Source of the DNA: Manis javanica
Taxonomy: Eukaryota > Chordata > Mammalia > Pholidota > Manidae
Direction of reading: 5' to 3'
Assembly: GCF_040802235.1 (NCBI RefSeq)
Contig: NC_133163.1
Location: 39,638,501-39,702,500, forward strand
Length of the DNA stretch: 64,000 nucleotides
Below the pieces are notes generated by a model. The model was given only the letters and a program-made list of their open reading frames with translations. It did not search any database and was not told the DNA's origin. Both the position numbers and the translations under genes were made by a program. Below, piece by piece: positions 11,870 through 25,489 of this stretch (positions are counted from its first letter, which is position 1; each line of letters opens with the position of its first letter).

Positions 11870-12900
11870 TCCTACTCAGACTTTGTCACAAGCACTTGAA
11901 CCTTAATCTGCAACAGCATGTGTTCTCCTAGCTTTGCAAAGTGGCATGCTAAGGTCTCCAAACTATTATTCTGCTCTTCTACTTTGTCTGCTAGACCAGA
12001 GCTAGTAGAGTAGTAGAAAACTGCATGTTGTTCTCTTAACTTCAGCTCATCTTCCAACTTTCTAAACTGAGCTTCAGCCTCTAGTTGGGCATTGGTGGCC
12101 AGCTGAACTGCCCACAGTAGAGGCCAGTTCACTGCAGCAACCATTTGTTTCCCTTCTTTGCTGCAGTGTACTATACAAAGTTTCTCAAACAAAATACATT
12201 AAAACAGCTGGTGTTTAGGGGGCATCCCTGTACTCATGCAGTGGGTCCACAAGCATCTGACATACAGGCCACCCCTCCGCACACAGAGATTGATGACTAA
12301 CTTGGGATTTCCCTTAGGATGCCTCTTTCCTGAGGCCCATCTTTGGTTTCCTGGCTAATTCACCAATTCACCAATTGTTGGTTTACAAACTGGCACCCAC
12401 ACCTGGAGGGCAAGAAGAGACCAACAAAAGAAGCAGACCATTTCAGATTGGTGGTGGTAGATTTAATAAACAAGGGAAATTGGGAGGTTTGTCTTGAGAA
12501 GGTACAAGATACATAGATCTCTCACTTACACACCCGCTTATCAAACCATAAAAGCTTATATAGAGGGCTTAACTCAGTTTAGCTATATATACTATTCAGA
12601 TGGTCTTAATAACACCTTATTGTCTCAGGGCTATGTTCTTTAAAACAGATCCCACTCTAGAAATGGTAGGCAGAGCTTATATTCCAAGGACAGGGAGCCA
12701 GTGAGGAGCCTGCAGTTGCCTGAGTCTGGCTTTTGAGTCAGCTGGTGGTCATATCCTCTCAAAGAATTCCTCTAAACAATTGCATTATATAAATAGATTA
12801 ATCTCAGGTAAATTATATCTTTACAATGTTGAATGTTCCCATTCATAGAAAGGCTCTCATTTATTCAAATGTTATTTTATGTCCTTCACTAAAATTTTAG
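11870..12900 (-). mobile_element. Probable ERV remnant: LTR plus 5' internal region
   Basis: Read on the minus strand, a TATA box (CTATATAAGC, + strand near 12557) lies upstream of an ATTAAA-like signal near 12465. A U5-like pyrimidine-rich stretch ends near 12400, followed by GTGCCAGTTTGTAAACC, which resembles a primer-binding junction. An open frame of 106 codons (12192-11872) follows, with a charged helical sequence that I could not assign to a retroviral protein. The order LTR, leader, ORF fits an ERV 5' end, but no family was identified and the right edge is uncertain. Confidence 0.4.
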
Positions 12901-15572
12901 TTTCCTTATACAGGAAAGGCAGACACGAGAACTGAAAAAGCATCATGGGATTATTATTATAAAGGTCTTAAGTCCTATATAACTGTATATCTTTTGGTGA
13001 TATCATCATATTACATCATGATACAACAATTAACATTTACTATTGTATAAAGGAATGAGGTAGTTATTCCACTGAGTTCCCCTGAGTTGGTAGCTGTAGA
13101 TGATTGGAAGGGGAAGTGGGGTAGAAAATGAGGTTAGAGCTTGAAGAATGGCCTAGAACAGGGACATGATAATTGGCTTCTCCTATCTCTTCTTACTTCT
13201 TTGAATACAACCAGACTGATGCCTAAGAAGTAGTCTAATGTAGTCGAATAGTTAGCCTGGGAAACTATAGGTCTGTCAAAGTGGAGTGGTTGCTTATTCT
13301 GGGTTTAGAAATTATGCTAGTGCATCTAAAATTAGCAAGGAGCCTGAGCGAATTAATGATATGGTGAAGAAGAGCGATTCTTTTGTATATAGGGGGAAAA
13401 GATTCAATTAGAAACTAGGGAAAATAAAATCTGTACAAAAAATCATGGATCAAATATGAAACAAACTAAAACATGACATGTTGTAATCAATTGATGGAGA
13501 CTGAACAAAGAAAATTTAATTGATTCTGATACTTGGAAATTTGATGAAAGTAAATTTTCAAATAGCATGTGTATTGACACAAAATTTCATCATGTCTATT
13601 TTTCTTCATTAAAAGGATGCTATAAGTGCAGGCAATATAATACCAATTTAGACTATCTTGAACATAAAAGGACTCTATTGACTTATAGAACTGAAAGTCC
13701 AGGGGTAACTGACTCTTCTGTATCTTGCTTCTGCTTTTTATCTATGTTGCCTTCATTTTAAGGCAGGTTTTTCCACATGGTGAGAAAGATAGTAATCAAC
13801 TGCTCCAGCCCTACAATGTTTCTGGAGTTCACAAGCTCAGAGAGACATTTTTCTTCTATCATTCTATGCATACTGCTTAAGGAGAGCCTGGCCCCAGAAA
13901 CAGAGTGCTGTGATTGGTCAGGCCATTTCTGGCCTGGTCACAAGTCCATTCCTGAGATCAGAGCCCTGTGGGAGCTGGACAGGTAGTGCTGTTGGTCTGT
14001 TAAGAAAGAGGAATTCTGTTGTCTGAGAAGGAACTCTTGAATGTCCTGACCCTTTAATTCTCTACAATTGAACTAATCTTTCTTGCAAGCTTCTACCTTG
14101 TTGGATACTAGGAGTAGTGGGGTGTTCAGGTATCTTTACTTCTAAAAGATATCTTAGTTATTACCAGTTTAAAAGTTTCTTTTAGATAACTTAGTCTTTT
14201 TAAGATAAATACTAAATCTTTTAGATTTCCTCTGCTTTCTGAAATGGCCTTTTTATAAAGGGGAATGAGACAAATGTAACTTTATGGTGGGGTAGACAGG
14301 ACTTTGAGTACATTTGGCATTCCTTGGATCCTTTCTCTTCTCTTGTGGAATGGATGGTTTGATACTGTGGATTAGCCCTGTGTATGGCCTTCTGGAGTGT
14401 TGTGTAGGCACTCAAAATTGCTAGAATCTGGGCTTCTGAACTTCCACCTTCAGGACTGAAACACCATACACTTTCTCCTCTGCACATACTTCTATACAAT
14501 CTCCTCACTAAAATCTTATCACTGGAATCATCTGGGGTGATTTTGTTTCCTGCTGGGACTCTGACTGATACAAAGTTGCTGACTGACTTTGAACTAAAGA
14601 TCACTGAGGTCACTGATTTAATCTCCCCAACAATCATCCCAGTCACATAGGCATATCTCTGTTAAAATATTCACAACTGTCAATATCTGTACCCACTGAA
14701 AAAGTTGTGAGGTTTTTGACCGCAAGGGCTTTCCTCATCTTTATAATGCCAATATTTAGCATACTGTGTAATTAAATACTATATACAGTGCCACAGACTT
14801 CAGAGAAAAGAGGTATCTGTAACAGTCAGGCTAGGCTTTCTGGGGAAGTTTAGGCTTGAACTCTGAAGAATGCATAGACTTTGATTGAGTTAAGAAGAAG
14901 AAACTTTCTAGTTGGGAGGAACATTGAACACAAAACTATAGGGAATTAACTTAGTGTCTTCATGCTTCAGTGAGGGAACTGGCCTACTTAAAATAGAGAG
15001 ATTTTGTTGGGGAAAAAAAGTTGGAGGTCTTAATATAGTGCAGAGGTATTCCAATATAAAGGAGAGGAAAATAAAATCATTAATTTCTTTTGAATTAGAT
15101 GAGTATCATAATGGGTTAGATGTAGGGAAATTCAAATTGTTATAGGCAAGAATAGGAAGAATATAGGATAGATTAAAGGGGAAGTCTGTTAACAGTTATC
15201 CAGATGTGAAATGGTGTAACCATTTTTTGAGCACTTCTCATTTATTCATCTATTCATTAAAGTATATGTTGACTTTTTGTTGTGTGTCAGGCACTGTGTT
15301 AGTGTTGGGGATGCAACAGTGAGCAAAAAAGGAATAAAATTAAAGAATCATGTGATATAAAGGATAGAATTAAAATCTAACTTAGTAGAATTTTAGAAGT
15401 AAGTACTTATTTGAGGGAAATAGGCTTGCAACAAAAACAAAATCAAAGGTACATGAATGTAAAACAATGGATGGGTAGATAACTGACAAATGATGTGTAC
15501 AAGATCTAAGAATAAGAAAGGCTATTTTTTTATATTTGCCTAATACAATTTAAACACACTTAGAAAGAAACC
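12901..15572 (+). other. Upstream DNA with unassigned old repeats
   Basis: About 15225-15345 resembles an L2 3' region (GTGTGTCAGGCACTGTGTTAG, GGGGATGCAACAGTGAGCAA). About 14340-14600 ends in TGGGACTCTGACTGATACAA, a phrase common at the end of old LTR-type repeats. The rest, including the 141-codon frame at 14646-14221, gave no recognisable protein. Confidence 0.4.
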
Positions 15573-16887
15573 TAGGGAGACAGAAAAAAATGGCAGAGTA
15601 GTAAGGCAAGGTGGAAATCACCTCCCATAAGCACACCAAGGAAGCAACTAGAGAAAATTAAGCCAAACCTGAAAATGACCTAAAGACTGCAGAGCAGACC
15701 ACCTATATCTGGGAAAGAAGAGAAGACCACATGGAAAAGGGTAGAGTGGCAGAGTTACAAGCAAGTGGGACCCAAGCTATTCCCCCATCCCAGCCCACAG
15801 AGGGGAGGAAGAGGAACAGAGGAGGTAGGGGATAGGTGCCCAGAAACTCTGCACACCTAGCCCTGGAGATCTGCTCTGGGAGCACAACTACATTGTTTTG
15901 GGTACTGGTGACTAGCGGGGCTGGATACCAGGGACATTGGAACACTATGGGGGGCTGAGAATCCAGCTACTTGTGGAGGACAGGCATGCCCCATAAGTCC
16001 CACTGAGACCCAAAGCAGAGGCAGCAGTTTGAAAGACTTGCCAGCAGTGGGTGAGTTGCCAAAGAGGTGAGGGTTGGATAGAGCTCTCTCTGGAGGAGAA
16101 AGTGTGAGTGGACATACCTCTCCAGCCCTCCCTTGGCCCAACTGGGCACTCTCAGGATCCCAAGATGTTCCATCCCCCTTACCGTGGCTCAGCCTCAAGG
16201 TGCTTCCCTGTGCACCCCAGCATGACAGCCCACTTGGCCCAGCAGTGTCAAACTTTGCTGTTGGGAAAATAGAGGGAGGCTCTCCCAGCTTTCTTGGCCC
16301 TGTCTCAGCTAAACTGGGGAGGTGCCTTTAGAAGCCAGCTCCAAGAGCTCCTTCCTCCCTGTGAGAGGCCAATCCCAATTCTGGCACCTTGTCACCAACA
16401 GGGGATGCCTTCATGACTTGTTGCTACACTGCACCCTGCCACAATGCAACTAGCTATGCCCACCTTGACCTAGAGCCCTGCAATTGCCCCAACCTTGCTG
16501 TGGGGCATTCCTGCCATCACTGGAGGGCAGGCAGAGGATGGTACTGCACACAACAATCCCAACAGAGGCCACTGCTATAATCACAAAGGGCCTGCTGAGA
16601 GACTGCCAGCCCCAGCAGACTGACACCTGCCAGCAGACAGAAGGCAGCCCTGCTCAGTGCCCACCAAAGCAACTGGGGCTCCATGAAAGGAGAATCAGGC
16701 ACTAGACAGTAAAGAATCTTGAGCTTCTGGGCAGCACAGGATGCCTTCTTTATAAAGATATTACTTTCTAGACCAAGAAACATAGCAGATTCATCTAATA
16801 CAAAGGAAGAAAAGCAGAAACCCTGACAAAATGAAGAGTCAGAGGAATTTGTTCCAAACAAAACTATAGGATAAAACACCAAAAAGA

Positions 16888-17720
16888 GTGCTAAATGAAA
16901 CAGAGGTTACCAATCTTCTTGATAAAGATTTCAAAATAAAAGTTATAAATTTGGTCATGGATATTCAGAAAAGTTTTGAAGATCTCAGGGAGGACTTCAA
17001 CAAAGAGGTACAAGAGCTGAAAGAGAGCCACTCAGAGCTGAAGAATACAGTAACTGAAATGAAATATATAATGGAGGGAATGAATAATAGATTGCTGCAA
17101 GTAGAGGAGACAATCAATGAGATGAAATTAGAGAACAGGAATATAACGAAGCTGAGGAACAGAGAGAAATGAAAAAATTATAAGAGAGCTATGTGACCAG
17201 TCCAAACAACAGTCACATAATAGGGGTACCGGAAAAGAAGAGAGAGAGAAAGGGATAGAAAGTCTCTTTGAGGAAATAATTGTTTAAAACTTCCCCAATC
17301 TAGGGAAGGAAATAGACACTTAGTTTGCAGAAGTACAGAAAGCCCCTAACAAAAGGAACCCCACTAAGACAACACCAAGATATTAATAATTAAAATGACA
17401 AAGATTAAGGATAAAGAGAGAGTATTGAAAGCAACCAGAGAGAGAAAAAAAGATTACTTATAAGGAAAACCTCATCAGGCTATCAGCAGACATCTCAGCA
17501 GAAACTTTACAGACCAGAAGGGAAGGGCATGAAATATTTAATGCACTGAAACAGAAGGACATTCAACCAAGAATCCTCTACCCAGCAAGATTATCATTTA
17601 AATTTGAAGCAGGGATTAAACAATTTCCAAATAAACAAAAGTTGAAGAAATTCACCACAGCTAAGCCAGCTTTTCAGGATACGTTTAAGGGACTGCTGCA
17701 GATGGAACCATTCATAAGGC
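16888..17720 (+). pseudogene. L1-D ORF1 remnant
   Basis: 16888-17172 is open and encodes a coiled-coil region (LLDKDFKIKVINLVMDIQKS). Downstream, out-of-frame segments still show the RRM and C-terminal landmarks, for example codons around 17560-17640 for QPRILYPARLSFKFEAGIKQ. Several frameshifts and stops are present. Confidence 0.8.
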
Positions 17721-18164
17721 TAAATGGTTTTCACCAATGAAAATAAAACCACAGTAAAGGTAGTAGACCAATTACTTACTAAGCAACTATAAAATTAAAA
17801 TAAGAGTGGTAAAACAAACTATACACAAAATCAAGGGATACACAAAATGTACAAATTATGACATCTATGACATAAAGTGTGGAGGAGGAAAAAGAAAAAA
17901 AGTGGTTTTAGATGTGTTTGATATAGAGCTATCATCAACTTAATGTAGACTGTTATATAGTCAGGAAGCTATCTTTGAAATTTATGATAACCACAAACCT
18001 GAAGCCTATAATAGATACACAAAAAATTTAAAAAGAGGGATTTAATCACAGCACTTAAGAAAACCATCAAATAACAAGAGAACAGCATAATAGAGGAAGA
18101 AAGCAACAGAGAGGAGCTATAGAAACAACCAGAAAACAATTACTAAAGTAGCAGTAAGTACATA

Positions 18165-20600
18165 CCTACCAATAATTACCTTAAATTTAAATGGACTGAA
18201 TGCACCAATTGAAAGACACAGAGTGACAGAATGGATAAAGATCAAGACCCATTTAAATGTTGCCTCCAATAGACTCATTTCAAACCCAAAGACATACACA
18301 GACTAAAAGTGAAGGGATTGAAAAAAGGTATTTCATGTAAATAATAGGGAGAAAAAAAGCAGGAGTAGCAGTACTTATGTCAGAAAATAGATTTCAAAAC
18401 AAAGTAATAAGAGATAAAGAAGGACATGACATTACATAATGATAAAGGGATCTAACAAGAGGATATAACCATTATAAATATCTATGCATCCAACATAGGA
18501 ACACCTAAATATGTAAAACGAATACTAACAGAATTAAGGGGGGGAAGTAGACTGCAACACCTTCAATTTAGAAGACTTAACACATCACTCATATCAATAG
18601 ACAGATCAACCAGGCAGAAAATAAGTAAGGAAACAGAGGCACTGAACAATACATTAGAAGAGATGGACTTAACAGATATCTACATAACACTCCACCCAAA
18701 AGCAACAGGATACACATTTTTCTCAAGTGTGCATGAATGTTCTCTAGAATAGGTCACATACTATGCCACAAAAAGAACCTCAATAAATTTAAAAATATTG
18801 AAATTGTACCAAGCAGTTTCTCAGACCACAATGATATGAAACTAGAAATAAATTACACAAGGAAAACAAAAAAGCACACGAACACGTGGAGGCTAAACAA
18901 CATACCTCTAAATAATCAATGGATTAATGACCAAATTAAAGCAAAAATCAAGCAATACATGGAGACAAGTGAAAACAAAAATTCAACAGACTAAAATTTG
19001 TGGGATGCCACAAAAGTTGTTCTAAGAGGGAAGTACATAGAAATACAGGCCTACATAAGGAAACAAGAACAATCACAAACAGTCTAAATTCACAATGTAT
19101 TCTCAATACATGCTGAAAAAACATTTGACAAAAGTCCACATCCATTCATGATAAAAACTCAACAAAATGGGTATAGAGGGTACATACCTAGACATAATAA
19201 AGGCTGTATACAACAAACCTACAGCTAACACCATACTGTATGGCAAAAAATCGAAAAGAATAAGACAACAACGTCCATTCTCACTACTTTATTCAACATA
19301 GTACTGGAGGGCCTACCCTTAGCAGTCAGGCAACACAGCGAGATAAAAGGAATCCATATTGATAGGGAAGAAGTTAAACTGTCACTATTTGCAGATGACA
19401 TGATATTACACATAGAAAACCCTAAAGACTCCACCAAAAAACTATGAGAACTAATAACTGAATTCAGCAAAGTTGCAGGATACAAAATTAATACACAAAA
19501 ATCTGTTGCATTTCTATATACTAACAATGAACTAGCAGAAAGAGAAATCAGGAAAACAACTCCATTTACAATGGCTTTAAAAAGAAGAAAATTCCTAGGA
19601 ATAAACCTAACCAAGGAGGTAAAAGAGCTATACCCTGAAAACTACAAGGCACTCATGAGAGAAATTAAAGAAGACACCAGTAAGTGGAAATATATCCCTT
19701 GTTCATGGATAGAAAGAATTAATATAGTCAAAATGGCCATACTGCCTAAAGCAATCTACAGATTCAATGCAATCCCTATTAAAATACCAAAGCAATCCTG
19801 AGAAGGAAGAATAAAGCTATGGGGATTATGCTTCCTGACTTCAAGCTCTGCTACAAAGCCACAGTAGCCAAGACAATTTGGTACTGGCACAAGAACAGAC
19901 CCAAAGATCAATGGGACAGAAAAGAGAGCTCAGATTTAAACCCACATATATATGGTCAATTAATATATGATACAATGGGGAAAAGACAGCCCCTTCAACA
20001 ACTGTTGTTGGGAAAAGTAGACAGCTACATGCAAGAGAATGAAACTCGACTACTGTCTAACTCCATATACAAAAGTAAACTCAAAATGGATCAAAGATCT
20101 GAATGTAAAAGATATGATAGCATTAAACTCTTAGAAGAACGCATAGACAAAAATGTGCAGTTTTTTCTGGATACATCTCCTCAGACAAGTGAAACAAAAT
20201 ACAAAATGAGAAAGTGATGGTACATCTAGCTAAAAAGCTTCTGTACAGCAAAGGACACCATCAGCAGAACAAAAAAGCAACCTACAGTATAGAATTATAT
20301 ACTGGTAAATGATTTTTCCAATAAGGGGTTAACATCCAAAATATATAAAGAACTCATACAACTCAACACCAAAAATCAAAGAAACCAGTTAAAAAATGTG
20401 CAGAGGACCTGAACATACATTTCTTCAAAGAAGACATGCAGATGGCCAACAGACACATGAAAAGATGTTCCACATTGCTATTCATCAAGGAAATGCAAAT
20501 CAAAACCATAATGAGATATCACCTCATACCAGTTAGAATGTCCACTATGCAAAAGACAAGAAATAACAAGTGTTGGTGCGGATGTGGAGAAATGGGAACC
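18165..20600 (+). pseudogene. L1-D ORF2 remnant with internal deletion
   Basis: Pieces of the endonuclease (18165-18990, with FSRIGHILCHKKNLNKFK) are joined near 19085-19110 to reverse-transcriptase sequence beginning at the AEKAFDK region. Compared with the intact copy, roughly residues 325-605 are missing. [17 protein letters not shown] follows near 19395. C-terminal pieces run 19571-20217 and on to the zinc-knuckle-like region near 20570. It is not functional. Confidence 0.85.
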
Positions 20601-21337
20601 CTCCTACATTGATGGTGGAATTTAAATAGCTACAACAGCTGTGGAAAGCAGTATAGTGCTCAAAAAACACTAATTCCACTTCTAGGAATTTACTGGAGAA
20701 AACAAAATTCCTGATTTGTGAAGATACATGCACCCCTATGTTCATGGCTGCATTATTTACAATAGCCAAGATATGGAAGTAACCAAAATGTCCATACATA
20801 GATGAATGGTAAAGAAAATATGGTACATATACATAATGGAATATTATTCAGCCATAATAAAATAAATCCTGCTATTTGCAACAACATGGATGGGTCTAGA
20901 GGGTATTATGTTCAGTGCAATAAACCAGGTGGAGAAAGACAAATACCATATGTTTTCACTTATTTGTGGAATATAAAAACAAAGCAAAACAGAAGGAACA
21001 AAACAGCAGTAGACATAGACACTGAGAAGTGACTTGCATTTACTATGGAGGAGAGGTTGGAGTGCTTAAGTGGGGAGGGCCAGGGGGATAAAGGGGCACA
21101 AAAATTCTCTATCATAATATAAGTTGTTCACAGGGATAGTGGTACAGCATGGAGAATATAGTCAATGATTATGTAACATCTTTCTACGTTGATAGATAGT
21201 AACTGCACTAGAAGGGTGAGGATTTAATAATATGGGTAACTTTTGAGCCGCTTGCTCTGTTGTATATTTGAAACCAATACATAATTGTATATCAATGATA
21301 CTTCAATAAGAAAGAAAGAGAGAGAGAGAGAGAGAAA

Positions 21338-23409
21338 CCCACTAGCTTTAGGACTACTGTCAAGAAAGGACAGCAGAATTGCCAAAAAAACTACCTATAT
21401 ATTTTACTGACTTGTTAATTCAAGGAGGTGATGAAGGTATTATACTAATTTGACCAGGAAAGTTCGTAGCACTAATCCCAACACAGGATCAAATGAGGAC
21501 ACAGAAAAGAGGTTTGTGTTTTAATATTGAAATGTATATTTAATCATGCATATTTGAGAATTGTGGCATTCTTTAAGCTTTTTTTTCCCACTGACCATTC
21601 AATAAATCTGTTAGCAGACTCATATTGTTTTACTTCTTCTATTACTGTTTTCCCTATAAGGACTGTTCTTAGAATGAAGTGGCATTTATTACCTTGGAAT
21701 TGGTTGTCAATTGGATTGTATTATGACAAACTACTGCTGTAAACCTATTCATTGTGACTGCCAAAGTGTTTGTGTATGTTGGGGGGAGGGGAGGACAGAG
21801 GGCCTATTCTCATGAAGCCTACAGTATAGTGGATGAGATAGATATTTATATAATAATTACACACGTTATATAGAATTTCAGCCATATTATAGGCTATGAA
21901 AGATAAGTACATGAATTTCCAGAGTTTGTAATGGACATTGTTGAGTCTGTGATACTTGAGATTTGAAGAATTATTAGGAAGTTATTAAATGAAGGATAGA
22001 GCATACAGGCTGAGGAGCCAGCAGGTACAGGGTCCCTGTAGTGGAAAGGAGCATGTTAAGAATTGAAAGAAGGTCTGTAAGGCTGGGCTGCAGGGAGGAA
22101 GACAATTGGTATAATAGGAAGAAGCAGAGATAGATAGGGACAGAACCATAAAGGGCCTTGTAAGCCATATAAGAATTTTGTTTTTTATTCTTAAAACAAC
22201 GTAAGTGGTTTAAATGTGTGTGGGTGTGGGTGTGAGAGAGAGAAAGAAATTTGCATTTATGAATCATTCTGTGGAAGGATGGATGGAGAGTGGACAAGAG
22301 GATCAGAATAAATATGCAGCAAAACTAGTTTAGAAGCTATCACAATAATCCAGGTGAGAAAATAATGGTAATTTGGATTTAGACGGTGGCAGTGGAGATG
22401 GAGAGAAATGGATGGATTTGAAAGATATTTAAGAGATAAAACTGGTAGGACTTGTGATGAATTAGATATGGGGGATGATACAAAAGGAAGATTGTCAAGG
22501 ATGATGCTTAGGTTTCTGTTAAGTACAAATGGATACTGCTCCTATTCACAAGAAGAGAGATAAAAGGCCTAACATTAATGGGGGAAAAAACATGAGTTGT
22601 GTTTTGGCTTATTATATAGAAAATTAGATATTTGGGTCTGGAACTCAGGGCAGGTATCAAGGAAAGTGCTATTATTTTTGACTTCTCAACATTTAAATCC
22701 ACCTATGTTTGGAGAATTTCTTACCTAAGTAGTCTGAGAGGAAGAAGAGATGGAACATGTTGCGTAGGCTTCTCCAATCAAATGTACCTATCCCAAATTT
22801 TGATTTGGGAATAAGTGATACAAAGAAGTGCGTCCTAGGAAGAATCCCCTCCAGCAGTGGTGGCAGCTGGAATAAGATCAACTTTGTAGGGCGGTTGTGG
22901 TCGTAGTGGTAACAGAAGTATCTTGTGCTAGTGGTAGTGCTGTGAGCTGCAGCTTTAGTGCTTGGTTGTGTTGTCTTCACCAGCAGTTCTATGGTTTGAG
23001 TTTGGGCATGTCTCCTTGCTATATTGCCTCTGAGACTAGCTATTCTGGGGATTTTATGATAGGCAGTACCCTTTTAACAAATTTTGTTTTTTGCTTAAAT
23101 CAGCCACTATCAACTTCTGTTGTTTGCCACTAAGGACTTGGATTGACCTTAGCGGTCTGGGTTAGAGATGCACATTTTTAAGTCTTCTGTATCATGGTTG
23201 TATTGGAAACTGTGGACAGGGATGAGATTATTTAAAGATGGAGTGCAGAATGAGAAAAGGCCTAGGACTGAGCATAAGGAATTTATAATATTTAATGACT
23301 GAGTAGAAGTAGATGAGTCTGAAATAAGACATAGGTAAATTATCAAGGATAGGAGAAAAATCTGATAAATACTGTCTCTTAAAAGCCAAGGTGTTGGCAT
23401 TACTGATTT
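21338..23409 (+). other. Upstream DNA, nothing coding identified
   Basis: There is a GT/AG-rich simple stretch at 22215-22248. No other element was recognised with confidence. Confidence 0.4.
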
Positions 23410-23414
23410 TCACT

Positions 23415-23525
23415 TTTCATTTGAGGAAACTGAAGCTTAGGTTAGAAACTTGCCCAAAATTTTGACTTAACAAATGACAGAACTAGAAGTTGAATCCATA
23501 TCTGTCTTAACTACAAAGACTGTTT
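23415..23525 (+). mobile_element. MIR SINE fossil
   Basis: The order CATTTGAGGAAACTGAAGCT, AGAAACTTGCCCAAAA, CAGAACTAGAAGTTGAATCC and TCTGTCT matches the 3' half of a mammalian MIR. It is ancient and carries no gene. Confidence 0.7.
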
Positions 23526-25489
23526 TATAGAGTTTATTGGATGAATACAAGGGATGTATTAAAAGAAAGAAATCAATAAGACTTTGTGACATTATTTATA
23601 AGAGATAAAAGGGGTAATGAATCACGTAAGATACCAACTTCTCATGTATTGATTTTTGGGAGAATTTCTATGCCACTGAGGTATGTAGAGCGAATTCAGA
23701 GTGACTTTGAATTTAGATCAGATTGAACCCAGCTTGATAGAAAACCATGTAAATATAAATACTTGGATGACTCTTAGATAATAGAATAGGAGTGGAACTA
23801 TAGATTTGGGAAGTTATAAGCACAGAAGTGATAGCTAAAGTCATCATGGTTTAATCTTAAAAAAATGTATAAAAAATGATAGAGTTAAAGAAAAAGCTTT
23901 GATAAGAGTTCATAGTTGAATAATGATGTAAGAAGGAAGAAGTAGAAGCCAAAATCAGAGGGGTGGTAGAAGAGTGGAAGAAGTAGAAGAGAGTAGTTTC
24001 TTGGAAGTTAGAGTTGTACAGAATTTCAATTGAACCAAATATGGAGGAGGGGAGAAAAAAAGAAGGAGTAATAAGACTTAGAAAGACCATTAGAATAAAA
24101 ACATTTATTGATTATTTGAGAAAGCAGTTAAATGTGATGGGGATAGCATTTGAGTTGAAAAAGTCAATGGGGAAAGAGTTGGAAGGAATTGTAGGTAAGA
24201 GACATGCTTTCTGTTGGATAAGTTTAGCAATAAAAATCTGCATAAGAATGGACAGCAGATTTATACAAAGAATTTCTTCAGATTCTGATTTGCATGCATA
24301 TGGCAAGAGGAGAAACTGCTAATAATAGGCAGTGAGAGATTTATATAGGGGTACTTTCCTAGAAAATGATTTGTCAGGGTAAATGTTTACCTGAGTCAAT
24401 GCTCTATAATTTTTCAAATAGAGCACTATATTTCATTGTGGGATTTAGGAGAGAATAAGTTTATCATTTAAAACTCTCCAGTGGATGGAACATCTTCATC
24501 TTTATTGCTTTTCCAGAATGGGTTTTTGGAACGGGATAGGTGGTAGTGGTGGTGGTGGTAGAACTTAGCCATATTTTGTGAGAGTAATTCACAGCTATGC
24601 ATGTGAATTTAAATGCAAATAAATTGATTTTCAGGTCTCAGGTGGTGTTTCTAGGTTTCCACAATTTTTCATAAAATCTACTGTTAGGTGGAAGGGGATT
24701 AACTCTTTTGACCTATCAAATTCTCCTGACAGTCATAGCAATATTGTGCCAGGAAGATAAATAACTGCAGCCTTCATATTCATTCTCTCATGTCTTCCTA
24801 AGAAAATGTGGTTAATAAAGGACAATTATTCTTATACTATCCGTAACTAGAAGAATAAAGCCATTTTTCTAATGTCACCAAACTTACATTAGCTTTGATG
24901 GCTTGCTACCGTTAATATTAATTAGCAACATTACTTCACATAATAAAATTGGATGTGCATATAAAATCTGAGGTACTTAAAAACTTCTGATCATTTCTTT
25001 TTCATTTTAATAATTTGAAACAACTTAGATTGTGGTGAATTGAGGCAATTATTCAGATCACCTAGTGTTAAAAACATTTTCACCAGAAATATACCAATAA
25101 TTAAGACAATTTGGGGGCTAATTTATTTAAATTATTTTTCTCCACTCTCTTTTCATTTAGGATAGGCAGACCAAAAGTCTTAAGAGCATAAATTATCTAA
25201 TGACAGCATTCTGGACAGAAAATGTGCATTTTGTTTGAAACTAAACAAGGGAGTCACTCTCAAAATGTTTGTTGAATGAAAATGTATTTGAATTCTTATG
25301 CTTGCTTGAGAAGAAGTGTTGAAAAATGCTGAATGCAAAATTGAATTCTGATGATTGATAACAGTATTTTTTTGTTTGTTTTTTACTGTCATGTTAAAGT
25401 TAATATTCTATTGCTGTTTCCTAAAACATTTTTTAAACTGTTATGTTACAGGGGAAATGAATAGTCTAAAAAAACACTTGTCTTCAATG
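23526..25489 (+). other. Upstream flank of the SIX6OS1 promoter, no gene seen
   Basis: AT-rich sequence with a short (TGG)n-like stretch at 24540-24562. No exon or named repeat was recognised. Confidence 0.4.

Larger units (their letters stand above)
15573..21337 (+). mobile_element. L1-D: older plus-strand L1 with an internal ORF2 deletion
   Basis: The element starts near ATGGCAGAGTAGTAAGGCAA. It runs through a 5' UTR, an ORF1 remnant and an ORF2 remnant, and ends with a 3' UTR (GGATTTAATAATATGGGTAA) and an A/G-rich tail (AAGAAAGAAAGAGAGAGAG) at 21310-21337. Length is about 5.8 kb. It is more decayed than L1-A. The 5' UTR and 3' end are of a different subfamily from L1-A, L1-B and L1-C; a separate truncated copy of the same 3' end lies at 50270-50460. 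Confidence 0.88.

Noticed and set aside
14221..14646. 141-codon minus-strand frame
   Set aside because: No similarity recognised; it overlaps repeat-like sequence near 14340-14600 and shows no splice or start context supporting a gene.
1..25489. SIX6 gene, expected near SIX6OS1 by synteny
   Set aside because: No homeobox or SIX-domain coding sequence was seen on either strand; it must lie outside the window.
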